Shown here one piece after another: positions 16,009 to 23,317 of a stretch of 44,449 bases of DNA. The notes under the pieces were generated by a model. That model was given only the letters and a program-made list of their open reading frames with translations. It did not search any database and was not told where the DNA came from. The first letter of the stretch is position 1. Each line of letters begins with the position of its first letter. The position numbers and the translations under genes are program-made. Source of the stretch: Chloroflexi bacterium bin125 (lineage in GTDB: Bacteria; Chloroflexota; Dehalococcoidia; Bin125); assembly GCA_002239025.1 (NCBI GenBank), contig MPNM01000024.1, positions 1-44,449 on the forward strand, written 5' to 3'.

Positions 16009-18474
16009 ATGCTCAACGAAACCAGAATTCTCGACCTGACCGATGAACCACTCGCCTTCGGCGCGCGGCTGCTGGCCGACCTTGGTGCTGAAGTGATCCG
16101 CGTTGAAGATGCCCGCGGCGATCACTTGCGCATGCGCGAACCGGCGATTGAAGGCGACGCCCCGCGCCATGAGCGTGGTTGGGCGCATCTGCTCTATAAC
16201 GGCGGCAAACGATCTGTCGCGGTAGACGTCAATGACCCGGACACCTGGAGCCGGATTGAGGCGATGCTGCCGCAGTTCGACGCGGTCCTGGCCCCGCTGG
16301 AGTCGAGTGGCGAACTTGCCGCGTGGCTTGATCGGGGACGCAACGGCGAGTGGTCGTCGGAGATTCCGATCGTCGACGCCGTTTTCCGTCGCGGCGCAAA
16401 CGAGCCGATGACCGACATCACGGCGATGGCCGCCGGCGGACACGTCGTTCTCAATGGTCATCCCGAGGATCCGCCGGTCTGGCCGGCGGGCAACCTTTCG
16501 CACAAGCAGGGCTCAATCGCGATGGCCGAGGCGGCCATGGCACTGATCATGCAGCGCCGTCGCGGTGGCGGAGTGGGACGAATCACCGTGTCGCTGCAGG
16601 AGGCGGTCACGTTCACCACGCTGCAGACCGCGAGCGGCAACTTCTGGAGCTGGCACGGCATCTCGCCCGACCGACACATCCCAATCGGCTCAGGCGTCAC
16701 ATTCCAGGCCAAGGATGGTCACTGGCTGTCATTCACGATTCATCCGCCGCACTGGTACCGATTCGTCAACTGGGTTGACGAAGTGCTGGGGCTGAAAGAG
16801 GGCGAGCTGCGCGGCGAGGACTGGGACGACGAGTTCTGGCGGGAGCAACATCAGGACGAGATCAAGCCCTGGATCGATCGGCTCTGCAAATCGCTGACGG
16901 TCACCGAGCTACACGACAGAGGTCAGGAACTCGGACTGCTGGTATTGCCGATCAACACGGTCGAAGAAGTCGCCGTAGACCCACACCTCAAGGCTCGCGG
17001 ATACTTCCAGGAAGTTGATCATCCACAACTCGGCACATCTCTCACATTGCCACGCTCAGCCGTCCGAACCCGAGGCGAACAGCCCCAGGCCAAACGAGCT
17101 CCCACGCTCGGCGAACACACTGATGAAGTCCTGAGCGGCTCTGTCCCGTCCCCGCCTCCGAGCGGGGACCCGCTTGGTTCCCGCTCCCCCTCGCAGGGGG
17201 AGCTGCCGAAGGCTGAGGGGGTCCCCTTCCCACACTCCGCGCTCTTCAACGGATCGCCACCACCTCCCAGGCGACCCCTCGACGGCATCCGCGTCCTCGA
17301 CTTCACCTGGGCGATCGCCGGTTCGCTCGGAACTCGTCTCCTGGCTGATCTCGGCGCGGAAGTGCTCAAGATCGAGTCGGAGTCGCGAATCGATCCGATC
17401 CGCTATCGAGGCGTCCAACCACCCGACCACTTCTCGATCAACACCAACGGCACATTCAACGATTGCTCAGGCGGGAAAAAGTCGGTCACGCTCAATCTCA
17501 AGACCGAGGAAGGCATCGATGCCGTCCGCGAACTCGCGCGCGAAGCCGATCTCGTCACCTCGAACTACACCCCATACCGGCTCGACCGCTGGGGCATCGG
17601 CTACGACGATCTGCGCAAGATCAACGAAGACATCATCGTCTGCAACGTCGCCGTCATGGGTATCGAGGGCCCACGCGCGGAGTGGCGCTCCTACGGCAAC
17701 GGCATCGTCGCGATGTGCGGCCTGGCGCATCGCTCCGGCTTCCCCGGCAAAGCGCCGATCGGTCTGGGCACATTGCACACCGACTTCACTGTCCCGTACT
17801 ACCTGGCCACCTCAGTCATGGCCGCCCTCGATCATCGCGAGCGCACCGGCGAAGGCCGCTACCTCGAGATTGCTCAGTACGAGACGGCCGTCCAGTTGCT
17901 CGACACCGAACTGATCGAGGCGCTCAACGGCGCCGGCGAGCGCCCCCGCATGGGCAACCGCTCGCCGTTCATGTCGCCGCACGGAATCTTTCCGGCCGCC
18001 GGTGAGGAACGTTGGGTTGCCATCGCCTGCCGCGACGACGCAGATTGGCGCAACCTCTGCCGAGTCATGGCTCGCGCCGACCTCGCGTCACGCGAAGAGT
18101 TGGCCGATGTTGACGGTCGCAAGGCGCATGAAGACGAGCTGGAAGCAGCCATATCGGCATGGACGCGGACTCAGGACGAGTGGACTTCCGCGCGGCTGCT
18201 CGTTAACGCCGGTGTACCCGCCAGCCCGGTCGAACGACTCGAAGATTTCTTCCTGGGACAAGACGTAGCGATGCGGGCCAACTACAACCCGGCCGAGTCG
18301 CCGGAGGGCCCCATTTTCCAGATCCAGCAAGAGCCAATCCTCTGGGACGGCGAACGTCTCCCGGCGCGTCGAGCGCCGACCTGGGGAGAGCACACCGAGG
18401 AAGTCCTGCAAGGAATCCTCAACTACAGCGACGAAGACATGGTCCGTCTCGCCGCCGCTGGCACGCTTGGCTGA
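16009..18474 (+). CDS. Fused double CaiB/BaiF CoA-transferase
   Basis: The 821-residue protein joins two whole class III CoA-transferase domains. The N-terminal one (about 1-365) is shortened and diverged, ending in APTLGEHTDEVL. The C-terminal one (about 420-820) starts PLDGIRVLDFTWAIAGSLGTRLLADLGAEV and ends APTWGEHTEEVL. The ~50-residue linker is translated from a type B and a type A palindromic repeat (17145-17230). At the catalytic-Asp position the first domain has Glu (VSLQEAV) and the second Glu (IAQYETA). A dimer is the normal unit, so the fusion may make an internal pair (inference). GTG 16003 is an alternative start. Confidence 0.85.
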   Translation: MLNETRILDLTDEPLAFGARLLADLGAEVIRVEDARGDHLRMREPAIEGDAPRHERGWAHLLYNGGKRSVAVDVNDPDTWSRIEAMLPQFDAVLAPLESSGELAAWLDRGRNGEWSSEIPIVDAVFRRGANEPMTDITAMAAGGHVVLNGHPEDPPVWPAGNLSHKQGSIAMAEAAMALIMQRRRGGGVGRITVSLQEAVTFTTLQTASGNFWSWHGISPDRHIPIGSGVTFQAKDGHWLSFTIHPPHWYRFVNWVDEVLGLKEGELRGEDWDDEFWREQHQDEIKPWIDRLCKSLTVTELHDRGQELGLLVLPINTVEEVAVDPHLKARGYFQEVDHPQLGTSLTLPRSAVRTRGEQPQAKRAPTLGEHTDEVLSGSVPSPPPSGDPLGSRSPSQGELPKAEGVPFPHSALFNGSPPPPRRPLDGIRVLDFTWAIAGSLGTRLLADLGAEVLKIESESRIDPIRYRGVQPPDHFSINTNGTFNDCSGGKKSVTLNLKTEEGIDAVRELAREADLVTSNYTPYRLDRWGIGYDDLRKINEDIIVCNVAVMGIEGPRAEWRSYGNGIVAMCGLAHRSGFPGKAPIGLGTLHTDFTVPYYLATSVMAALDHRERTGEGRYLEIAQYETAVQLLDTELIEALNGAGERPRMGNRSPFMSPHGIFPAAGEERWVAIACRDDADWRNLCRVMARADLASREELADVDGRKAHEDELEAAISAWTRTQDEWTSARLLVNAGVPASPVERLEDFFLGQDVAMRANYNPAESPEGPIFQIQQEPILWDGERLPARRAPTWGEHTEEVLQGILNYSDEDMVRLAAAGTLG
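17145..17230 (+). repeat. Type B plus type A repeats forming the linker of the CaiB fusion
   Basis: Type B at 17145-17175 reads GTCCCCGCCTCCG, then AGCGGGGACCCGC. Type A at 17180-17230 reads CTCCCCCTCGCAGGGGGAG, GCTGCCGAAGGCTGA, GGGGGTCC. Both are read in frame. Type A is in the same phase as in MaoC-like paralog 2, giving LPxAEG in each. Confidence 0.82.
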
Positions 18475-18481
18475 GTAAGAA

Positions 18482-18502
18482 GGGCGCCCACAAGGGGCGC
18501 CC
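18482..18502. terminator. Hairpin between convergent genes
   Basis: GGGCGCCC, a short ACAAG loop and GGGCGCCC lie 8 bp after the stop of the fused CaiB gene and before the convergent gene at 18529. There is no T-run, so it is a weak terminator or a repeat. Confidence 0.45.
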
Positions 18503-18528
18503 CTACAGGAATCGTCAGGAACTGAAAT

Positions 18529-19080
18529 TCAGTTGGTCTCGACGTTTCCACCTAGTCCATGACCGTGACCGCGCCAGCGACCCTTGCCCCAGCCACGCAG
18601 GTTCTCCTTGTTGAAGCCGTCATTGACGAGGGTTTCGATCTTCGTTGCGGCCTCCGACTTCCTGGTCTCGGCCTCTTCCTCGGTGAGCTTGCCGGCCTCA
18701 ACCCATTCGTCGATGCGATCATTCGCGTCTGCCACGAGGCCGTCGATCACCGTCTGTGGCTCCACGTCGTTCGACTCAGCGATTTCGGCCAGCGTCTGGC
18801 CTTCGCCGAGAGCAGTCTTGAGTCCGTCAAGGTCCGTGCCGACCAATTCCGCAATGCGCGTCCAGCGCGTGCTGCGCTTGCCGTCGTAGTCACAGTCGCC
18901 ATCCTGTTCCTCGTCCTCGGTTCCCTCCGACCAGCGCTGAGGCTCGCCGTGACCACCACGATCCGACCCAGCCGAGATCACGGTGACCGCAGCCACGCTG
19001 ATCGCCGCGACGAGCGCAACCGGCATCAGCCACCGGTATGCAAGCTGAAACCAGCTTCGTCCAGAAGTCGTTTCATCCAT
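18529..19080 (-). CDS. Secreted or membrane-anchored helical-repeat protein
   Basis: The 183-residue protein starts at ATG 19080 (MDETTSGRSW). The frame is open further upstream, but that part is less likely. A membrane helix (about 17-37: LMPVALVAAISVAAVTVI) anchors or exports it. After an acidic linker with a CDYD patch comes a helical domain (about 70-165) with the pattern LAEIAESNDVEPQTVIDGLVADANDRIDE..EAGKLTEEEAE, a motif often repeated in secreted actinobacterial and Chloroflexota proteins. The tail is Gly/His/Arg-rich. Function unknown. Confidence 0.6.
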   Translation of the reverse strand: MDETTSGRSWFQLAYRWLMPVALVAAISVAAVTVISAGSDRGGHGEPQRWSEGTEDEEQDGDCDYDGKRSTRWTRIAELVGTDLDGLKTALGEGQTLAEIAESNDVEPQTVIDGLVADANDRIDEWVEAGKLTEEEAETRKSEAATKIETLVNDGFNKENLRGWGKGRWRGHGHGLGGNVETN

Positions 19081-19214
19081 CGTCAATGCCCTTCCCAGTC
19101 CGAGGAACGCCCTCGATGCCAGAAACATACGCATGGCATGTAAGGGAATGCGGTTCGTTCGGTATGCGTCGCGTCAACTCGCGGTCAAGAATCGATGATG
19201 ATGTCTTGAGAGAT

Positions 19215-20540
19215 TTACGGAATCTCTGGGTCGTAATCCATACCAATGTGACCACGCTCCCGCAGGCCTTCGATCTCGGTGTTCGAGTAGCCCAGCACGT
19301 CGAGATAGACATACTCGTTGTCCTCGCCCAACGCGACTGGCGGTTTACGAATACGGAGCGGCGTTTCCGAGTAGCGCAGAAACGGTCTGTTGTAGCGGAA
19401 GGTTCCAACATCGTCATACAGATCGAGCGGTTCATTGAGGTCGCGATGCTGAACATGTGGATCGTCATGAACGCGGGATGAGTCCAGCACCGGCGCCGCC
19501 GGAACGCCGTGCGATTGCAACAGGTGCATCAACTCGTAGTCGTCCTGAGACGATGTCCATTCCGAGATGTGACCGTCCAACTCATCGTGCCGCTCGAGCC
19601 GGCCCGCTTCGTTTCGCAAGCCTGGATCTCGAGCCCATTCCGGATCACCCATCGCTTCGCGCAGACCCAGCCATTGGTCGTCGTCCATCACCGAGATCGA
19701 GATCCAGCGATCGCCAGCATCGGAGCCATCGCCCTCTGATCGCGCCGGATACAGGCCGTATGGGGCGCGTCCATCGAGCGACCTGTTGCCGATTCGTTCC
19801 TGCACCACGCCATTCATCGAGTAGTCCATGAACGCCTGAGCCAGCATCCCGCCCGCGCACTCGGCCTGCGCCAGTTCGATGAACTGGCCCTCGCCGGTCC
19901 GTCGCCGATGGCGCAGAGCCGACATGATGGCAAACGCGGCGTGTGCGCCTGCGACATAGTCGCCTGAGAAGATGGAAGTGATGTACGACGGGTCCAGATC
20001 GGGATAACCGCGCAGCAACGTGTGCCCCATGACCGACTCAAGGTGCACGCCGAGTGCGCGTGCAAACCGATACGGGCCATTCGAACCGTAGGCCGGCATT
20101 CGTAGGACAACGATGTCTTCTCGAGCCTCGCGTAGGAAATCGGGGCCAATGCCCAGCTTCTCCAATGTCCCAGACGCGTTGTTTTCGACCAGGGCATCCG
20201 ACTTTGAAACCAGATTCGCGAAGATCTCGCGTCCCTCGTCCGACAGCAGATCGACGGTCATTGAGTGCTTGTTGCGAAACTGCTGGACGAATGTTGGCGC
20301 ATAGTTCCACGGACGCGGCCCAGGCTCGGCGTTCGGATATCCAACGGCCCAGCCGGCGCCGGCCTTGACCACCTCGGCCGACGGACGCGCCTGTCCACCG
20401 CGAGTCATCGGTTGCCAGACGTGGACATTCTCAACCTTGATCACCTCAGCGCCAAGGTCGGCTAGCAGGGTCGTGCCGAACGTCCCCGCCCAAACAACGG
20501 TGAGATCAAGGACACGGAAGCCTTCAAGCGGGAGAGCCAT
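19215..20540 (-). CDS. CaiB/BaiF family CoA-transferase
   Basis: The 441-residue protein begins at ATG 20540 (MALPLEGFRVLDLTVVWAG), with a TAGCAT box 7 nt upstream. An upstream extension of 70 residues is only an open frame that overlaps HicA. Class III CoA-transferase features are ADLGAEVIKVENVH, the ALVENNASGTLEKLG segment and a long helix with IELAQAECAGGML, where Glu-Cys replaces the catalytic Asp region. The substrate is unknown. It is adjacent to, and in the same direction as, HicA/HicB and the next CaiB gene. Confidence 0.85.
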   Translation of the reverse strand: MALPLEGFRVLDLTVVWAGTFGTTLLADLGAEVIKVENVHVWQPMTRGGQARPSAEVVKAGAGWAVGYPNAEPGPRPWNYAPTFVQQFRNKHSMTVDLLSDEGREIFANLVSKSDALVENNASGTLEKLGIGPDFLREAREDIVVLRMPAYGSNGPYRFARALGVHLESVMGHTLLRGYPDLDPSYITSIFSGDYVAGAHAAFAIMSALRHRRRTGEGQFIELAQAECAGGMLAQAFMDYSMNGVVQERIGNRSLDGRAPYGLYPARSEGDGSDAGDRWISISVMDDDQWLGLREAMGDPEWARDPGLRNEAGRLERHDELDGHISEWTSSQDDYELMHLLQSHGVPAAPVLDSSRVHDDPHVQHRDLNEPLDLYDDVGTFRYNRPFLRYSETPLRIRKPPVALGEDNEYVYLDVLGYSNTEIEGLRERGHIGMDYDPEIP

Positions 20541-20547
20541 GAAGGGA

Positions 20548-20553
20548 ATGCTA
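20548..20553 (-). promoter_or_regulatory. -10-like TAGCAT box of a leaderless start (20540)
   Basis: On the minus strand TAGCAT is followed by 7 nt and the ATG. It lies just before the HicA stop at 20558, so the CaiB gene may have its own promoter within the module. Confidence 0.4.
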
Positions 20554-20557
20554 CTCG

Positions 20558-20776
20558 TTACTCGAACAACGACCGGGGCAACCCCGAGCGCCGGATGATC
20601 GCAGCGAGTGTGCCTCGGCGTAACGTTCGATGCAAGGGAACGGTGAGCGGCCTGTCGAGATCGCCGTCTGGCGGCATGTGATTCACATGGCTGCCGCGCT
20701 GGCTCATTTCTTCGATACCATTCCGTGAGAGAATCTCGCACACCTGCCAACTCGATAGCGGCCGCAGCTTAGCCAA
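20558..20776 (-). CDS. hicA: HicA-type mRNA interferase toxin
   Basis: The 72-residue protein has the HicA layout: LRPLSSWQVCEILSRNGI, then SQRGSH with the catalytic His, and a C-terminal VPLHRTLRRGTLAAIIRRSGL. The start chosen is TTG 20776, which overlaps the stop of hicB by 8 bp and gives a family-length N-terminus. An upstream ATG at 20800 would lie within hicB. It is one of two HicA genes here; the other, at 3737, is similar in its C-terminal half. Confidence 0.75.
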   Translation of the reverse strand: MAKLRPLSSWQVCEILSRNGIEEMSQRGSHVNHMPPDGDLDRPLTVPLHRTLRRGTLAAIIRRSGLPRSLFE

Positions 20777-21074
20777 GGGTGCTCTCGATCGCAGGAGCAT
20801 CTACTGCAAACGTGAAGCGGCCAACTTCAACAATCGATATCTCATCAAACTCCGCAAAGGACTCCTCCAGAGACGACAGTGGCCCACTCAAGCGCCGTTC
20901 AATCTCCTCAGCCGACAAGATCTCGAGCACACCTTCCACCGCGTCTTGAATCATCGCTCGTGCGTGTTCAATCGAGTCCCCCTGCGTCAACACATCCAAC
21001 TGCGGGCAATAGACGAGGAGACCCGGAGGCGGCTCGCCATTGTCGTACAAGATTCCACTTAATCCGTACGCCAT
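20769..21074 (-). CDS. hicB: HicB-type antitoxin
   Basis: The 101-residue protein has the HicB partial RNase H fold: an N-terminal strand, YCPQLDVLTQGDSIEHARAMIQDAVEGVLE, then EEIERRLSGPLSS. ATG 21074 has GAGG 5 nt upstream. It is more acidic at the C-terminus than the first HicB. It comes first in transcription, followed by overlapping hicA, so translation is coupled. It lies 35 bp downstream of the CaiB gene that ends at 21109. Confidence 0.75.
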   Translation of the reverse strand: MAYGLSGILYDNGEPPPGLLVYCPQLDVLTQGDSIEHARAMIQDAVEGVLEILSAEEIERRLSGPLSSLEESFAEFDEISIVEVGRFTFAVDAPAIESTLG

Positions 21075-21108
21075 ACGATCCTCACATCCACGCCCGTTCT
21101 GCTCCTGT

Positions 21109-22326
21109 TCAGCCTATCAATTCGGAACGCCGCATCGCTTCGATCTCCGACGCCTCGAACCCGCACTCCGACAACACGTCATCTGTATGCTCACCGAGCA
21201 GCGGTGGTGGACGCCTCAAGCTCCAGGGCGATGCGGGCATGATCAGTGGACGGCCGGGGAGCTGTACGTCTCCCAGCTCTGAGTGATTTGCGGTCGCCCA
21301 GAAACCTCGATCACTGAAGTGCGTGTCCTCGAACAATTCATCAACCGAGAACAACGGTCCGCAGAGCACTTTTGCCTCACGCGCTTCTGCCCAGATTTCT
21401 CGCTTGGTTCGCTCCAGCGCCCAGGGCAGGAAATGTGCGTTGAACTCTTCAACGAGCTCCGGGATGACGCCGGCGCCCGGCCGCCACCATTTCTCTTCCT
21501 GCAGCCAATCGGGACGACCCAGCATGTCATTCAATCGAGGGATGCGAATCGCTGCGCCGGAGAACTCGACGTAGCCGTCGGCACAGGGATAGACGCCCGA
21601 AAGCATGCCCGCCGCCGGACCGGGAGCGCGCAGCGACTTTCGGCCTGCGAACTCCCAGCCCATCGTCGCGGCATGTCGACGGTCAACGCCATTGAACTGC
21701 GCATCGGCCATTGCAAAGTCGACCTGCTGACCGATGCCCTGCAACTCGGCTGCTGTCAATGCGCCCATGGTGGCGGTCGCCGCAGCGGCGCCGCACTCAA
21801 CGAGTGAAGCAGTACCAAACATCTTGACCGGCTCACGGTCCTGCACGCCGATCGAGTACATCTCGCCGGCGAAGCCATACAGCACCAGATCCGAGATCCG
21901 GTAGTCGCGATACGGCGAGTCCAATCCAAAGGGAGAAATCGAGACCAGCGGTAGGTCGTCGCGCAGCGAGGAGATCCGTTCCCAACCCAGTCCGAGCGAG
22001 TCCAACCGACCCACAGGCTGCGACTCGATCACGATGTCGGCCCGCTGGATCAGCCGTTCAATCACCGTGCCGGCGCCATCGTGCTCCAGGTCGAGGACGA
22101 GCGAGCGTTTGTTGGTGTTGAAGTAGAAGAACGTCCCCGAGCGCTCTACGCCAGGCATGCCCTGATACCAGGGCCCTACCGAGCGCGACGGGTCACCGCC
22201 AGGCGGCTCAACCTTGATGACATCAGCGCCAAAGTCGGCAAACAGCTTGGTGCAATAGGGCCCGGCGATGTGCTCGGTCAGGTCGAGAACGGTCACACCT
22301 TCAAGTGGCCCATGTTGGTCGGTCAT
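21109..22326 (-). CDS. CaiB/BaiF family CoA-transferase (catalytic Asp conserved)
   Basis: The 405-residue protein is a complete class III CoA-transferase: HIAGPYCTKLFADFGADVIKVEPPGGD at the N-terminus, ADIVIESQPVGRLDSLG, a central VDFAMADAQFNG with Asp at the catalytic position, and a C-terminal PPPLLGEHTDDVL. It is the only CaiB domain of the five in this window with Asp there; the others have Glu or Glu-Cys. ATG 22326 has a TAGACT box exactly 6 nt upstream. It is followed by hicB, hicA and another CaiB gene in the same direction. Confidence 0.88.
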   Translation of the reverse strand: MTDQHGPLEGVTVLDLTEHIAGPYCTKLFADFGADVIKVEPPGGDPSRSVGPWYQGMPGVERSGTFFYFNTNKRSLVLDLEHDGAGTVIERLIQRADIVIESQPVGRLDSLGLGWERISSLRDDLPLVSISPFGLDSPYRDYRISDLVLYGFAGEMYSIGVQDREPVKMFGTASLVECGAAAATATMGALTAAELQGIGQQVDFAMADAQFNGVDRRHAATMGWEFAGRKSLRAPGPAAGMLSGVYPCADGYVEFSGAAIRIPRLNDMLGRPDWLQEEKWWRPGAGVIPELVEEFNAHFLPWALERTKREIWAEAREAKVLCGPLFSVDELFEDTHFSDRGFWATANHSELGDVQLPGRPLIMPASPWSLRRPPPLLGEHTDDVLSECGFEASEIEAMRRSELIG

Positions 22327-22332
22327 GGAGCG

Positions 22333-22338
22333 AGTCTA
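22333..22338 (-). promoter_or_regulatory. -10-like TAGACT box of a leaderless start (22326)
   Basis: On the minus strand TAGACT is followed by 6 nt and ATG, identical in hexamer and spacing to the MFS gene at 10193. Confidence 0.5.
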
Positions 22339-22481
22339 TCCTGCGGCCCGATAGTCATGAGCCTGAACATGATGTTGGGAAGCGGTCTGGGCTGATCGTT
22401 ATCGAGAACGGGGAGCGTATTTAACCTAGAACAGATAGGCGGTATGTCAGGTATATTGGTATCGGGGAAAGGCAGGGCGCG

Positions 22482-22709
22482 ATGTCGAGAATGAACCCGA
22501 TCCTGCGATTGCGACGCTTGTTTCGCCAGGTCGGGGCCCAGCCTCGAGAGGCGGATGAACTGTCGACGGTGCTTGACGAAATCTATCTGAGTCGCCAGGA
22601 GTTTGAGGAACGGATCGCTCGGCTCATGGCCGAGAATCGCAATCAATCTCTGCTTGGAGTACTGATCATTGTTGGGATTGGCGTTGGCGTCCTTGCTTTG
22701 GTCAATTGA
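22482..22709 (+). CDS. Small coiled-coil/TM protein, tandem paralog 1 of 3
   Basis: The 75-residue protein has a basic N-terminal NPILRLRRLFRQ motif, an acidic helical middle with an YLSRQEFEERIARLMAE segment and a C-terminal membrane helix (LLGVLIIVGIGVGVLALVN). It is the first of three paralogs in a row. A TATATT hexamer at 22452-22457 may be its promoter's -10. The orientation suggests an N-in anchor with a cytoplasmic coiled coil. No known family is certain. Confidence 0.55.
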   Translation: MSRMNPILRLRRLFRQVGAQPREADELSTVLDEIYLSRQEFEERIARLMAENRNQSLLGVLIIVGIGVGVLALVN

Positions 22710-22721
22710 AGAGGGTCGATC

Positions 22722-22973
22722 GTGGCAGCGATGAATCCGATCTTGCGCCTGCGTCGAGCATTTCGCTCGATAGGGGCCGATGCGAAACAAGCAGACGACG
22801 CCGCTGGCGCGGTCGACGATTATTCCTATAGCCGCCGTGAGGCCGATCTGCGTCATGCGCAGATGATGGCCGAGATGCGTGAGCATATGGCCGATCAGAC
22901 CAACCGGATCCTGCTTGGCATGTTCGTCCTGCTTAGTATCGCCGTTGGGGTGATTCTTGCATTCGTGGCCTGA
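22722..22973 (+). CDS. Small coiled-coil/TM protein, tandem paralog 2 of 3
   Basis: The 83-residue protein (GTG 22722) shares the N-terminal AMNPILRLRRAFR motif with its neighbours. It then has a YSRREADLRHAQMMAEMREHM helix and a membrane helix near the C-terminus (ILLGMFVLLSIAVGVILAFVA). It is 12 bp after paralog 1, so the three are an operon. Function unknown. Confidence 0.55.
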   Translation: MAAMNPILRLRRAFRSIGADAKQADDAAGAVDDYSYSRREADLRHAQMMAEMREHMADQTNRILLGMFVLLSIAVGVILAFVA

Positions 22974-22991
22974 GAGAGGGGCACGAACCAC

Positions 22992-23306
22992 ATGGCAGCG
23001 ATGAGTCCGATCTTGCGACTGCAACGGGCGTTTCGCGCTTTGGGACTGCGCCTGGCATTGACCGACGTTGGGGCGGACGATCTGGCAGAAGAGGCGGCCG
23101 ACGCGATCAGCGAATACGGCTACGACCGTCACGAATCGGATCTGCGCTTTAGTCGCATGATGGCTGAAATGCGGTGGCAAATCGCCGAGATGCACCACTA
23201 CGTGGCAGAGATGGCAGAGATTCGCAACCAGATTGTGCTTGCCATCATGCTTGCGGCCGGACTGATCATCGGCGCTGTGGGACTTCTGGTGGCCTTCGTC
23301 GATTGA
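22992..23306 (+). CDS. Small coiled-coil/TM protein, tandem paralog 3 of 3
   Basis: The 104-residue protein carries AMSPILRLQRAFRAL, a longer coiled-coil part (ESDLRFSRMMAEMRWQIAEM and HHYVAEMAEIRNQI) and a C-terminal membrane helix. It is the longest of the three. Its stop is 11 bp from the convergent terminase gene's stop. Similar small helix-plus-TM proteins occur at 35670-35897 and 38619-38906. Confidence 0.55.
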   Translation: MAAMSPILRLQRAFRALGLRLALTDVGADDLAEEAADAISEYGYDRHESDLRFSRMMAEMRWQIAEMHHYVAEMAEIRNQIVLAIMLAAGLIIGAVGLLVAFVD

Positions 23307-23317
23307 ATCGCAGAAGT

